A stretch of DNA of 64,000 bases. Origin: Rhea pennata. Lineage: Eukaryota; Chordata; Aves; Rheiformes; Rheidae. Positions within the stretch are counted from its first letter, which is position 1. Each line of letters starts with the position of its first letter. This document shows, piece by piece, positions 11,127 to 25,170 of this stretch. The translations under genes were made by a program, and so were the position numbers. The notes beneath the pieces were generated by a model. It saw only the letters and a program-made list of their open reading frames with translations, made no database searches and was not told where the DNA came from. The DNA is taken from the NCBI RefSeq assembly GCF_028389875.1, contig NC_084669.1, forward strand, positions 9,447,501 through 9,511,500, in the 5' to 3' direction.

Positions 11127-14100
11127 CTGAAAGGAAAGAGAGAGAGTCAGCAGAAAGTCTGCCCCTTCCCATCCTGTTCCAGTGTGAACATTGCCATAAA
11201 TTGAAAAGGGCTCAAACTTCAGCCCATCATGCTGTCGAGTCCAGCATATATGCCCTCAGTCAACTTAAAACAACTTCACTTAGAGACATTGGTATGTCTC
11301 TAAGCATTTCCCTATGCAAATAACAGATGGCAAAGCAAAATTGTGAAGTTTCTGTATATTTGCTAGAGTGTTATTAATCTGCAAAAGATAAACTGCATTA
11401 ACAACTTGTCAGATTTAGCTTGCTTGACCTGAACGAACCCATCCCCCATACAGGCAGATCCAGTCATTTAAAGAGTCTGCTTAGCAAGTGCTATTTGATA
11501 GCTCTGTTCCAGTTCACTATCTGTTCATCAACACTGTTCACTTCAGAGTGTGGGATGGCTCTCAAATAGGTAGCTGTGAAGAAAACAAGTCAGACTGTGA
11601 CCTTACTTCATTTGCTTTGGAATAATTTCAATGAAGTTACATTCATGCAAATATAGAATAATTACTAAGATTAGCACAGCCCTTCCAGATTTCAACTAGC
11701 AAAGAAGGAATCAAAACTGGTTTCTTGATTGCTCGTATTTTGTTTGGCAAGGTGTGTTTGCACCATTAAGATTTGATAGGTTCAGTATATCTTATTTTTC
11801 TTTAACCTTTGATTTCTCTAACACACTCCCTGAGAAACTGAACTGAATTTTGAACTCAAATGTCCAAATCTGAAGGGATATGGAGTTCCACTGTCTTGAA
11901 ATTTTTAAGTGTAAACCACAGAGTTTTTAAAACAAAACATACTCTACCTTGCAAACACTGAGATAAGGTGAAGTAGTTCTGGTCAGGTGTTTGGTACATG
12001 GGGAACAGCATCACTGAAATGTTCAGTTTCACTTAGAATAAAGAAAACTGTCTCCTTAAAGGCTAATGCTTAAATGTAACACCAACATCACCTGAGTTTG
12101 TCCAGTTAGACAAGCTGCTGCTAGTTAAAACTGGTGGCAGCAGTGTGATGAGAGACACACAGAAACCATCTCTCCTTTATCCTCATTTTACTCAAACTTT
12201 GGTTATTCCCTATTATTTTGAAGACTCTTTGACATTATCAGCTGTAATTCAAGATTTTGCGTGAACTGCTGCTTAAGAACACAACCCACCCAGGGCCTAT
12301 CTTGCTGCCTGCCCCAGCAGTAGGGGCCACTGCCCATCCCCACAGACCTGCCTGTTGCCTGCCAGGGGAAGCAGCCCAGGCAACTGGAAAGCCAGCAGTA
12401 GTGTGTATCACAGGATAACACTGCATAACAGTATATTAGGATGGCAGATGCTACCTGGCTGTTTTAGGGCTTCCCAGTGGAGTCTGAATCCTGGCTCAAG
12501 TCCAGGTTCCCAGGAGAAGGAAACTGGGGTCCTGAGAGCACAAATTTGACACCGAGGTGCCCTGATGCTCAGGCACGGTGCTGCTGGCTGCAGTGTTTGG
12601 GAAGACTGCCTGCCCAGGCTGGCAGAGCATCTGCAGGGCCAAGTACCCAAATCATCAGTCAGGGAGCACAACAGTTCCCCAAAAGTCCTGCTTGCACTAG
12701 ATTGAATTTAACAGGATATTTGGTTTCAAGTAATCAGCACTTCCTGACCAAAGCCCTCCTTCTGATCATCTCTTGCACTATCATTGAACATCTTCCCTCC
12801 TACCCTATTCTGATCATACCCTAACACCCACCTCTAAAGCTATATGTTAACAGCATAAGTAGAGTAATTCTGAAGTGATCCATTTCATTCTCAATAACTA
12901 ATCTTTAACTCATACATTATATTCATGGCAGCAGAATTCTGCAAGAGAAAGGAAACTGCATATACTCTCCAAAGCAGAGAATTAAACATGCAGCCTTGGC
13001 ACCAATGTATTGTCAAAGAAAAAGCCATTTGAAAAAGCACTGAGAAGGAGTTAAGTGCAAAACTCAAACTGCACTCAAAGTGTAACTATTTCCACGGTCA
13101 GAAAAAAACATTGACAATTACCAAGTGTCAGGTTCCCTGCTAAACTGGTGATGCCCACAGTACCAAGTGTACGGATGGAGGCATCTCATCCCACACTCCC
13201 TTAGCTGAAGAACATTAACTCCCAGCAGACATCAGTGAGCTGTGAGAGCCTCAGTCACCAGGAATATGAGCTAGTCACAAGTGAACAGCTCCTCAAGTGA
13301 AAGGATAAATGATGGGGAGATATTTTAATCCAGAAGAATTCTGGTCATAAGTAACAGTGAGGCAACAAACTATGATGTAATGTCAATTTATTGCTATGGA
13401 TCACAATCCCTCACTTAGGAGCAACACTTTTAGAAGTGAGAGTAGAACCTCATATTTTTATTCATTATTTATTATTTATCCTGTGCTGTAAATAGAATTT
13501 CAAAAAAGGTAAGTCCTACCTGGACATACTGTTTGGAAACACCTGGATGAGTGTTTTTATCAAGACTCTTTTCCATCTGAAATAGGAAGATTAATAATAA
13601 ACTGAAGAATAAAACCTATAATGAATTAAAAGATTAACAAGTTATTTTCAAGGTTGACCTCACTGTGTTTTCAATAGAAAAAGATTTCTCTGGAAAAGGT
13701 AATTTTTCAGAACAAATATTTCATAACAAAAATGTCTATTCTGAGTGGGAAACAAAAGAAAAAAAATAATTTCATCAAATTTATTCTTTTACTTTTGAAT
13801 TTTACTTTAGCATTTTACATCCAATTATTACAGATGTGTTTCAATGGCTCCAAATGATTTTTTTATTTGCTATAGAGATTTTAAACTTTTTCCTCTAATT
13901 TGGAATGAAAAGAAAATTGTATTTAAATGTTAATTCTGGCTTCCAACTGATATAACTGTAATGGCTAGTGGACAGGCAAGGTTTAGACTGGGAAGAAATT
14001 CTCAGATCTAGAAAACCCATGGCACAGAACAGGTAACAAACATGTGCAAAAGCGTTTGCCTCAAAGCACCCTGGTTGCACAGGGCAAATGCAAATGTTGA

Positions 14101-17100
14101 GAGCTTCTTAGCATACCCCTGGGAACTCAGGAGGACCAAATACAAGGCAGGCTTTCTTCAGGGCTTTTCCAGTACCTTTTATGCTACCAAAGCAAACATT
14201 AAGAAAAGCTGCCTGATGTTCCAGTTCTTTAAATCCACACTAAATTCAATCAAAAACAATACTCTCATCTGCCAGCTTGCTCACCAGCAGTGTTGGTATG
14301 ATAGGGAAGGTATACCAGCTGCTGGTGTATGCACCAGTATACCCAATACCCTGTGGCCAGCCATCTAGTTCTCTGACTACTGCCACCTGCATTTTGGAGA
14401 TGGGATCACCCAAAATAAGAGTAAGGCCATTAAATACATAGCATAAATTATCCACTTCAGTTCATTTCTATCTCAGACACCAAAGTTGCCTTACTCCCTG
14501 CACTGTAATGTGTCCTGAAGTCTTGGAAGTGACTGGGAGCCCTCTAGGCTGGGGTCTGGGCTATCATGGAGTGTGTGGGGAGGAACTCTGCTCTGGAAAA
14601 TTTATTTCCATCTATTCCTATTCTCTGATGCAAGTCAGAAAGTAGGATGAAGATAATCCAGTCATCCTTTGTTTACAAATAAATGGGATAACAAGAAATG
14701 AAAGGCCAGACTTCTTTTAAAAGCTGCAGACAAGGTCTTCTGAAAAATCTGCACATACCCACTTGCCCTGAAGGGCTCATTGACGGGCTTTGTTCTGAGG
14801 AGTAGGTGTAGGAGTAGGCCAGACCTGCCAGAAGGGGCTTGAAAAACTCTTCCCTATGCTGTCATTAATCACATTATAGCAGGACACTGGAAACTTTCTT
14901 CCCACAGCATATCATCCTTCACTAACAAAAACAGACCAGGATGTATTTTTTTTAGCACACTGTGAATTTAAGACCTCACTGACATGCACTGTTCATTCAG
15001 CTCGCTTCCTGGGGATATCACGCTGCTGGAAATGTTCAGACCTCAAAATGCTAGAGATCATTCACAACACAAAAAAAGGAGAAGAGCTGTAAAATAAGCT
15101 GACCTAAACACAGTCTTCTTAATTCTCTCTTTCACTCCTTGTTTAGTTAGATACAAATCCAGCGGGAATTCAAGGTGAGGAGTTGAGCTAAGCTGTATCA
15201 TTCCCACATGGACCTAAAAGAAGAGGTTAAAGAGTATGAAAGAGAGGTATATGGGAGAGTTTTTTGCTCCTTTGATCAGTTTACAGATTTGGGAACACTC
15301 AATTGTTTTGAGACAAACACTGTTCTGCACATTAAGTTACTGGCATTTTAAATGGACTTTGAAGAGAACATACACCACAGACTTGCCTATATAGACTACA
15401 TGTTTGACAAAAAAGTCCATCTACAAACATCATGGGAGCCTCTGTTGCAGTTACAGGCCAGTTCAAGATCTATATTTATCCATTTAAAGGATCTAGTAGC
15501 CTCAAGGACAGTAATATGTTTGTAAATAACACTTTTTATATCAAACCATTTAGGCACTATGCATGCAATCTTTCCATTACGAAAAGCAGCCCCCTCTGGC
15601 ACTGAGCACAGTAGGCAACACAAGGCAATTATTTTTCCATTGCTTTCCCTAAGAACATTTTCTATACTTAAAAATGCCTGAAAAAATGTAAATAAACAGA
15701 GTAAATGACCTGTACTAAGTAGGACATCCAGAATATTTCACTCAAGCCTTACAAGAAGTTTTATGGAATGTGACATGATCAGAGATGAAAAAGGTACTGA
15801 GTTTAGGTCCTAGATACATAAGAATTTACAAAAAGAGAAGGGAAAGGGGAAACAGAGGATGGTATTTAAAAATAATAAATTCAAAAACTTGCAAATATCA
15901 AATGTCCAAATTCTACATTTGCCTAAGTCTGCACTGCAGTTGTTTCCTGGTTGCAAGTCTCTACTTCCAATCAATTTACTGTGTGCCAGAAAAGGGAATA
16001 CCTATCTAATCTGAGTCACCTAGCATCTGCCAAAGCCTCATACACACACTTTGACTTATTACCATCATCACCCAGTCTGTAGAGAGTCTCATACATTATG
16101 TAGCTGTTACCTGAGAGACGAAAGCTGAAAGATTTCTTTGAAGAGAAAGTGATGGGTGGAATGGTGATTTCAACTTCCAAAAGAAACTGAACTCTGTAAT
16201 AACAGGCAAAGCAGCAGCTTTTGGTTTTAGGGCTTGGAATAGTGACAGTAGTTGGTATGGAGGAGATTATATTTTGGGTGCAAGTCTAAGCATCCCTTAA
16301 GAGGGAACCAGAAGCAAAGGCAAGGCTTGGCTCTTCCTCCTTTACTCCCAGACCTCTCTGAAGAATCAGACACGGACTAGAGGATCCTCAAAACTCCAGC
16401 ATGCCCTGCCATTCCTGACCCCATCTCAGCTTCCTCATCCTGCTGCACAGAGACCTGACATCTCTGCCATGTCCTTCCCTAACGACCTGACATTTATTCA
16501 GAGGCTCCAAGAGGGAACGACGTTCAGCAATCATCACAACCTACTGCAAGCCCCCTGGCTAGGGATGGCAGAGGGCTGTGAAACCTTGCCCCATCATGTG
16601 CTCCAAATCTGTGTAATGAGGAACTGAATGTGCAGCTGGAACTACAGCCAGGTCTGGCCTGAAATCCTCAGAGACATATCCCAAGACCTGTTGATTCAGA
16701 CACATAGAAACTACAGGTTGGCTCCAGGGAGCGGGTAAGACCTGAGAGTGCCCAGACCATGCATGTGAGGATGCTTACAACAAGCAGTGCAGCTCCTATC
16801 AATCCTTTCAGTTGCTCAATGCCCAAAATCAGACTTTGATTTGAGGCACGGTCTAAAACAGGAATGGACAAGAACTTGACCTAGCCACACTTGCCCATTT
16901 ATTTTAGTTTATTTTATATTGAGTACATGTAAATAACACCTACTTAGACTCTAACTTAAAGTCCCAGCTAGTCAGTCCCCACTGTGTCTGTGGACCACCA
17001 ATATTTAAAAACACTGTGCTGCAGCCCTTACATTCAGTGGTAGGAGCCCTGGTGTGAGGAGATGGTGCTCATAGACTTGCTGAGAGAAAGCATCCAAATT

Positions 17101-17768
17101 TTTATTGAAGAAAGAATTGCAACTGCACTGAGGAGGGAAGTGATGCAGACACAAAGGAACAGGGCACCCAACTGTGACCTGCTGTGTTGTACAACTGTGT
17201 GGTAGTGGAAGATCTAACAGGAATAAAAATATCCCCTCCAAGTCACTCATGGCAGCCATGTAAACTGTAGCCCCACTGCCTTGCAATGAAATCCTTCCCT
17301 TCTACCCTTCTGGGCTTATTTTGGAATAGAGATCTTCTAGGAGAACCAGGACAAACAGACTGTATCACTAACATCTGTACAGAGAGGTGATTAACTTTCC
17401 AGAGATAAATTCTGCTACTCCCCTGGGGGGAAAAAAAAATCAACAAAAGGATCCAACTTTTTTCTATATTTGCCTCTGAGCATCCAAAATCAAATAAAAA
17501 TTACTTAAAAACTCCAAATCATATTCTTCAGCCTGAAAGATTACATCCTTTCAAGACCAAACGGAACTGTTTAAATCAGTGAAGAGCTCAGAAGTGCTAT
17601 TGAGCCCCACTAAATCATACACCTTCACTGTTTCTTTCTGAATAAATATTCTGACCCCACAGTAGCTGCTGGGTTGAATTTTGGGCTTTCACTCAATGTG
17701 TTATCATTGGCTTTTACAAAGGCTGCCAAGCTGCTTTGAACTAAAATGAGACATTTCTGACACTCTCC
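11127..17768 (-). other. Region where the rest of VWA1 should lie; none found
   Basis: In VWA2 the interval between the first VWA1 exon and EGF1 normally encodes the remaining VWA1 strands, with a GGRTETE-like and a VTDG-like motif, plus a cysteine-rich linker. Reading the minus strand in three frames gave no match. The interval seems to have lost these exons or let them decay past recognition. Confidence 0.5.
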
Positions 17769-17901
17769 CTGTCTGGACTGATGTCCAAAGCATCACAGAG
17801 TTTGCCTGCAAAGTGCTTTGACCTTTCAAAGCTTTCTTTGCCAATGCTGTAGGAGCCATCCACGAGGAAAAGGATATCTACTGAACCTAAGCACTGCATC
17901 A
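17769..17901 (-). pseudogene. VWA2: VWA2 exon: first part of VWA1 domain
   Basis: The exon follows acceptor TCCTAG and encodes MQC, then SVDILFLVDGSYSIGKESF and on to LDISPDR, the beta-1 strand and helix 1 of a VWA domain. The MIDAS motif DGSYS is intact. Where the donor is expected after the CCAGACAG codons the genome reads GGAGAG, not GTGAG, as if one T were lost. The nearest GT is 7 bases on and a poor match. The rest of the domain was not found downstream. Confidence 0.75.
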
Positions 17902-20900
17902 CTAGGAGAGAACAAGCAAAATACACACTGTTAGACTGTGTGCTCACATTCGGACTGCACTCATATGTGACTGCAGAATTCAGGTAGGCAGATTTTATAG
18001 AAAACAAACCAAAAAAGGGAGAAAGAAAACAAAGTAAGTAAATGAATTTTGCTAGTCTCACTCTCTGCAAGAAGCAAGCAAGCAGCAGAAAATCCGGACA
18101 AACAGACTTACAGAGCACACGCCTGGGCAACCCCATGTTCATAGCAAGAACCCTGCACACATTCCTACTCTACAGCAGTGCCAGGGAAAATTCAGCCCTC
18201 AAAGTTAGCAAGAGCTTCACCCTGGATTTCAGGTTCCCAGATCAGCTTTATTAGTTCAGTGAAAGGAAGATGCCAACAGGTCTAAGGAGCCCACTCAGTG
18301 ATAATATTAACAGCAGGGACAGCAGCTCTGTGAGGATGGGGAGGGGGTGAGCAGCAGTGAGAGGTGACAGTGTCTCATAGGTGCAGAAGACCTGCAGTCT
18401 CTCGAGGTCTAAAGTACAGACATTAACAAGGAGGAGTCCACAACCTGTAGACCAGTGTACCCAGACGTGTTTCATCTATGAAGAATTTTTCAAACCACAC
18501 TCTGTTTGTCTAAAAACAAACTCTCTGAACAAGCCCCAAGGTACTGTCAGGAACACATTTCACAGAAGTCTGCCTCTTATTCAGTCCTCAGATTTGTCCT
18601 TGTATCACCTCCACCTGTGTGAACATGCCTGCTCCTAAGTGCAAGTTCCTGGGGTGGGTGCACTGAAGTGGAAGCCTTCAATTTCACTGAGGGATTAAGT
18701 GGACAATCTGTGCAGACTCTGAAGATATATTTTCAAAGCATTAACACAGAAATCTTTAAGTCATCTCTGCAGCATTTCCTAAAACCATGTTCAAGAGAAA
18801 CTCAACTGAAAAGCTGAATAGAGCTTGGAGGGAAACACATCAAGTATTTCCTCTGGAACAAGATTTTGAACAGCCCAGCCGTAAGGAGCACTTTTGACCT
18901 ACGCCCTTCCACAATCCACATGCATTTTCTTATCACCATTTTTTCCAGATCATTCCTGCTTGCAAGAAACTGAATTTATAATTAGTGTTTTCTAATGCCA
19001 CATTATGAGGGACTGAAAGTTTTAAAGCATTTCCTTCTGGGTCACTGGGTTTTGTAACCCTTCAACCTCACTCACCCTTGAGCAGTGTCCTTTGTGAGCC
19101 AGCTCCACTGCCCCATACAATTCTGCAGCAGGGACCAGCCAGTGCAAGGCCCCTTTGCCAGCACCACTCTGGTTCCTTCAGGCTTGTCTTCACCACTGAG
19201 ACCCTTACACAGCAATGCAATAACCAGAGTGCCCACCTGCACCCCCACTTTGCAGATTCTGTCTGCTCTGCCCAGGCCTTCAGAGAAGGCTTCTGAGCCT
19301 CTGTCCCAGTAAGGACCGTGAAAAATGGCAAATGTGTCATGGAGAAATCATCTCTTGAGTTGCTCTGGAGTTTAGCAGTTTGTCCTATGCTGGCTCCAGA
19401 GCAGGAATTCTCCTTTCTGCAGCTGCACAGATATGGCCATGAGGCACTTACCCAGGTATGGTAAGTAGCTACAAAACAGACTACTGAGCAGGATGTCTGT
19501 AGCCCATCAAAGGACTCTTGACGATCTGCATAAGTGAGAAACATCCAAATATAGGACAGCAGAAAAGTCTGGGTTGAAAGCATGATGCTATGGAATGGGG
19601 CTGGAGGGAATATTTGGCATAGGAAAAAATAGAATTTATCACTTGACAGACATCATAGAAAATGATGGCTAACAGGAGAACACATGATACTGTTTATAAG
19701 TAGCTGACTGCATGTACATCAGGGGAGCATACTGACCATTGGCTGGTCTGCTGGCCAGCAGGAGCCCAGTGAACAGTGCTCACAACATTATGGCCAGTAC
19801 TGACTTTAAAATCAAAGAAAATCTTTAAAAAAAAAAATCTAAAAAAGGTCTGATCTTGAATTGAGTCTATAATTAAATATGACTCCTTGAATCAGGATCA
19901 CTGGAAATAAGCTCTGAAGGAACAGATAAAAAGACCAATTGGCCAGCAAATTGCCAAATTTGGGGAAAAACAGGGTGGGTCACCATCCAAGGAATGCTAA
20001 TACTGATTGGGGAAAAGCCAAGTGAGGGTAAAAGCAGACAAAGGCTGCGCTTGCCAGAGCATTGCTGGGAACTTTGAGGACTGGATGGGGTCTGCTTGTG
20101 GTGTTGCCTGTTTTACACCCTTCCTCCATGCAGCCCAGACCATGATGCACTACAAATAACAAAAAGGTTGGCTGCCCTCAGTTCTCACTCCACCTCTCAC
20201 ACAGGAGATACCTTCTAGGAAGAGTCACAAACTGATACCCTGTAAAGAAGGGGGAACACACGGCTCATATCCATCTTGATATGCACAGCAGTCTAATGGA
20301 AGCTCTGCCTGTCTCAGCATGTGATGACCACAGACAACAAACACATCAAGGGTGCCAGGGACCAGGTCCCCCCAGAACAGCACTCCTCACTTCAGTGCTT
20401 ACACTCAGTGGCCATGTCTGCCCCAGGGATGCTCCCCATGATTAGAAGCTGCTGGAAGAGGGAGGGTGAAGGATACAGCTCAACACCACCTCATCAAAAC
20501 CAGTTGCTTTCTTCTTTTACATCACAGCGGTCCTCCTGTATTGCTGTTTCTTCAGCATGGTCTAGAGCAGTATTAAGAAAAAAATATACAGACAAGAGTG
20601 GCTGGAGAGTGTTCCATATTTTTTTTTTTTCCTACATGCTGGGGCTTTACCACCTGAATAGCAAGTTGGGCAGTGTTACAATCATCATCTGGCTGCAGAG
20701 GTAAAATCCGGGCATGTCATTGCTGTGGGATGACATCTCTGCCTGAACTATCATATTGTCTCATGTTAAATACATGATGTATTTCCTGTGAGAAGTGAAA
20801 GTTTATTACACCGATATACTACATAGAGTTCAGAGTAGGTTTTTCCAGACAGTAAGAGGTGGCAGAACAGACAGTAATTAAATCTAAGTACACATGAAGG

Positions 20901-21764
20901 ATTAAAATTGCATGGCCCAGGAAAGCCAGGAGGCACTGCTGGAGTAAGCATTACAAGTTATGGCCTTAGAAGCAGAGATTTCATAGAATCACAAGCAGAA
21001 GAACAAGCGAAGAAGGAATTTAGAAAGTATAAGCCTTGCTTTATAAAAACAAACTAACACTGGCCAGCAGTTGAGATCTTGACAATCACCTCCTGGGCCG
21101 CATGAATTTCTTGTATACCCAACACCAGCAAAACTGTGGGATCAAACAGACAAATCACTCATGAAGCTGAAGAACTGCCTTTAAAGCAAAACAGACATAC
21201 ACGCTTTAATCTAAAGTAGCAAACATGCTGTTTTGCTGGCATTTTTACACTCACCAAGAATCATTTAGTGATACAGCACAGCAGTGTATCTAAGGGAAAA
21301 AAAGCACTTCTGGCAGGGACACAGAGAACATGAGGCCCTGAAAACAGTCAAGGACCTCATTCTAGGGCAAAGAAAGGACAGTCCCTCTGCTCACTACATG
21401 CAGGGACATAGCGCTAGAACAAGAGTTAGGCCAGACTTGGATTCTAGAAATTATACTCGTAAGTATAGGACACACAAAATAACTGCACTGGAGGAAACAT
21501 ACTGCACAAATTATCATGTTTTTTCCCATATAAAATACTCTTTTCACATACAAATCAGTCACATGTGTTCGAATTCTCAGAAAAGCTGTTTCTTCAGATA
21601 TTATTTTCTCCCTTCCTGTGTGAAACTATGTTTCAGAGATTTATATGTAAACCTCCTGGAAAAATACTCAGCTCTTCTACCATGGAGCAAAGAACTCCAG
21701 CTGGAGAGAGAGAAAGTGTCTGTGACAGAGCCACCCTGATGCAAAAAGGCAGTGTTAAACGTAC
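17902..21764 (-). other. VWA2 intron region; small second exon not found
   Basis: A short exon (about 50 nt) should link the signal peptide to VWA1. It was not recognised. One sequence with good splice sites (19452-19525) has the right entry phase but the wrong exit phase and no similarity. The rest looks non-coding. Confidence 0.4.
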
Positions 21765-21826
21765 CTTGGAGAAGCAGAAGAATGCAGATAGACTCAAATG
21801 ACAATAAGAGGTTCATGGTAACAAAT
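21765..21826 (-). CDS. VWA2: VWA2 start exon, signal peptide
   Basis: A strong pyrimidine tract and AG precede a 10-nt leader and ATG at 21816-21814. The exon encodes 17 codons, starting MNLLLSFESICILLLLQ, which is a typical hydrophobic signal peptide. It ends in phase 1 at a GTACGT donor. Length and position match the signal-peptide exon of VWA2. The upstream acceptor shows that the 5'UTR continues in another exon, probably in the CpG island near 29 kb. Confidence 0.65.
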
Positions 21827-23162
21827 CTGAAAGGGGGGAAAAAAAAGGAAAGTAATATTAATTCAATTCCTAAAGCAGGTTTTCGTAGCTGCAGCTAATT
21901 ATCTCCTTATTGGTTATCTCATGTGGTGAGTTCATAAACATTTGATCTAAGAGGCAAAAGCACTGCAGGTATCCTGGGGAAGAGGGTGGGAAATAGAAGG
22001 AGAAAAAAACATGCAAATAGAAGGAATGATAGGAAAAAAAGATCTCTGTATACTCTGATCTCTCGTTCTCTCAAATCCAGAGAAAGCAGGCTTTGCAGAT
22101 GAAGGAGGGACCTACCCAGTCTCTCCTCCTCAGCTTCCTTCCACAGCCACCCCTGGACCTCTTCTCCCTCCCTCTTGCCTCCATGCAGTTTCCTCCACTT
22201 CTATATCCTTTTTCAAAATGAGCACCCCTGAGCCACCCTGTGCTCCCCCCCGTGCTACTGCCCTGGGGGAGGCCAGTAGAGAGCTGAGTGCCACCCCCCC
22301 GCTTCTCTGGGGCTTTGCATGCCTCTGAGCGTGGGGGCAAAGTTGTGCCCGCCAGCACCCGCCAAGGCTTTGGCTGCACCGACTAGCCAGCGCTACTGGC
22401 AGTCATCACCCCAGGCCTTCATCCACACTCCACCTTTCATCCCTTACATTTTCTGAGGACTGACATATTGGGGAGATGCTTTTATATATAGCTGGTCAGC
22501 AAAACCAATTCTCTGATCATTTTTCCCTTGAAATCACAAAAGTTGCCATCATGTTGTAGGTGGACTTCAGTGACACTTTCAAGCATGCCCAGATTTAGAC
22601 TAAGCATGTCTGGCAGTGGCCTAGGCTTTCTATTTAGAACAAGTATATTTATTTTTTTCTGTAGATTAAAAGTGTTAGGTACACTCAGTAGAGCAAATTT
22701 GTCCAGATTCAGTCTGGGTTTCCCCTTCTCAATGCGAAACGATTTTCCATACGTAAAGACAAATAAGTGCATTTCTTAATGACTAGCTCCAGTGAGCAGC
22801 TGTTTTTCCAAGAAAATAGGGCGATCTTTTTCACAAGAAAGATTTGTCTCCGCAGCAAATTAAATATTTAATAAACAGTCAGGAAAAACCTACACTTGTT
22901 ACTGAAATCATCAAAATAGGTCTGTTCCCCATCTGTCCAAGTGCCAGTTACTTGAAAGCATAATCTGGCAAGCCTCACACTTCAGAGAAACAAGAGACCA
23001 GGAAACAGCTTTCCTGGAGTTTCCTGTGTGGTCCATAATTCAATCTTTGATCATTATCAGTTTCTAACACATTTCTCTATATTACCTCCTACAGGAAGGA
23101 ACATATTGTAGGAATTAGAGGGAGGAACTGAACACGTATAGGTTCTTCTCCTGGTCTCAGAT

Positions 23163-23217
23163 TTGACTTGCTGTTTGGTCTTGGACTTACTGTTCGGTCT
23201 TGGACTTGCTGTTCAAT
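23163..23217 (+). repeat. Tandem repeat, about 19 bp x 3
   Basis: Three near-identical units of the form TTGGACTTRCTGTTYGGTC in direct tandem. The first lacks one G and the last diverges at its end. Confidence 0.85.
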
Positions 23218-25170
23218 TTTAGTTTCTTGCTTCCTCAGTTTCATCAGTTTGTGAAACAGCGTGTCAGCACCTCATATTTAGAATTGTGAGAATTAGCATA
23301 CAGAAAGTGCTTAAAGCCACTAAGTTTTGATTTGTTTTAGTAACTGCAATGGATTTCCTCTGCTTAAATGAAATTACTTCAAAGCAGGAAACAAAATGAA
23401 ATTATAGGTCATCTTCTAATGCTAGAGAAATTTGTGCTTATCTCCTAGAGTCCCACTGGTTTTCTAACTAAGAAGCAACAAAAGCCAACATCAAAGTAGG
23501 CAGCAATTTTTCTTTCAGATGGAAGTCTTTGGCGGCTATTTCAAGCCTGGAGCAGGACTCTTCCTGCACCCTTGGCATTCAGAAAGGCTCAAACTACACA
23601 ATGCAAGTCCGAGTAGCAAAAGCAGCACATCAGCACACAGCAGGTGGGGATGCTTGAACAGAAGACTCAGCCCAGGCTCCTGCCAGCATGGGACTGGGGA
23701 GCTAGCTCAGGACTAGCCAGGCTTGCTAGAGGGATGGAGCTAGAAGTGAAGGATCAAGCCTGAGGCGGTTGATAATAGTGCAGGAGGAGAGGGATGGATG
23801 AAGGGAGCTAGAAGGGAGCTAAGCCTGTGGCATTTGTTCTGGGTACTATTTTAAAGCAATTATAAAATTAGAGAAAGAAGCCATTTTTTACAGTGCAAGG
23901 CACCATGGTTTCCTGAAAGCAGTACTGAGAAGACATATACAATAGCTGATTATTTGGTACAGAAAATATCAGAACTAGGGAAAACTATAGCTTTTTTCCG
24001 AGACAGTAGAAGATAAATTCTAGCAACTGAAATAAGATTATAAGAATATCTAAAATAATCATTTTTAGAGATGAAATGAAACTTCTTTATCAGCTTTTAG
24101 TCTTAATCTTGCAAGACAGGTTAACAGCAGCTCCTGAATTGGCTTTAGCAGGACAGGAATAGTCCCTTTGAGGCAGCTGCAGGAGCAGAGCTGAGCTCCA
24201 GATCATGAGTTAGATCTGGCACTCATCAGATGCAAAAGGACTTCTCCCATCAACTTTGGCATGCCTTGAATCAGCTCTTGCAGCCTAATAAAACAACCCC
24301 ACAAAGTCAGTGCTTTCTGAAGAGGCAAAAACCTTTACTCAGTTGGAAGCTTACAAGTAGCATTGGTCAACACAGATATAAAACAAAATACTGCTATTTG
24401 TGCCTAAAGAAGAGGCCCTTGCTAAGATTTTCAGTTGTTTAAAGAAAACTACCTATTTTGTACTACAAACATCAAATGGAATAACAAACATTAGTAAAAA
24501 TTACAATGGAGTGCTGATCTTTTGCATTCAGACAAAAATTGAGGACTCAGATGACTAGGATCATTCTCACGCACAAACGACTCCAAGGTATCCAAATAGT
24601 TTTGGAAATCCCTCTACCATACTGGGTTGCCTTGGGTAAGTCTGCACACATTTCTGGGTCTTGATTTTCCCATACATTGAGCAGAATAGTGCAGCTATTG
24701 TCATTTTCCTATCCAAGGTGAAATTACTCAAAAGACGCACTAGTTTCTAGTTAGCACTGGTCAAGAAATTAGCTAGCTTCAGCAAATTTCAGGTTTACAT
24801 GAATGGCAAGTTTACACAGGTGGGAAGATCCTGTCAATGCAGAAGCATGCAGCCAGGAGTCTAGGGACCTGTAAAGCTTTGAATTCCAGGACACAAGCAA
24901 AGCTTTAAGCCATAGAAACTTCTCCGGGCCAGCTGTTCTGTAATTTTTCTTTTCAGAAGAGTGGGTGAGAAAACCGAAGCACCTGGTATTCTGATTTACA
25001 CTGCAGCATTAGTTTCCTGGAGAAATCGCTAGCACTCATCCCAGACATACTTGGACAGACCACAGGTTCTTTAAGCCTATGCCACCCTACAGCCCCTCAC
25101 ACCACAGCCAAGGCAAGATATCATCAGCATAGCACACTCAGTTACCTACACAGGTCTGTGCTGAATGAGG

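Larger units (their letters stand above)
5547..21816 (-). pseudogene. VWA2: VWA2 (AMACO), probably decayed
   Basis: Vertebrate VWA2 is a secreted basement-membrane protein with a signal peptide, VWA1, EGF1, VWA2, VWA3 and EGF2. Exons seen, in transcript order: signal peptide 21765-21816, start of VWA1 about 17769-17901, EGF1 11019-11126, VWA2 9629-10202, VWA3 8747-9298, EGF2 5547-5669. Similarity to mammalian VWA2 is clear in each, for example DSQPCQNGG in EGF1 and ALLHIY plus VMTVQ.GARPGV in VWA3. Lesions: no GT after the VWA1 exon, no recognisable remainder of VWA1 (about 200 residues) in 11127-17768, a net -2 frameshift and stop in the VWA2 exon, a lost VWA3 MIDAS, and lost cysteines in both EGF modules. 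The short exon between signal peptide and VWA1 was not found. Open frames survive in most exons, so decay would be recent. Assembly errors could explain single lesions but not all of them. Confidence 0.75.

Noticed and set aside
12238-12426. Minus-strand frame with a GPYCWGRQQ and GSK pattern, faintly like the VWA2 linker after VWA1
   Set aside because: Only a Cys-Trp pair and scattered residues agree, in two different frames and without fitting splice sites. Chance is as likely as a decayed exon.
20970-21060. Possible reverse CR1 tail (TTTCATAGAATCACA)
   Set aside because: Only about 15 bases match. The following sequence does not continue as CR1.
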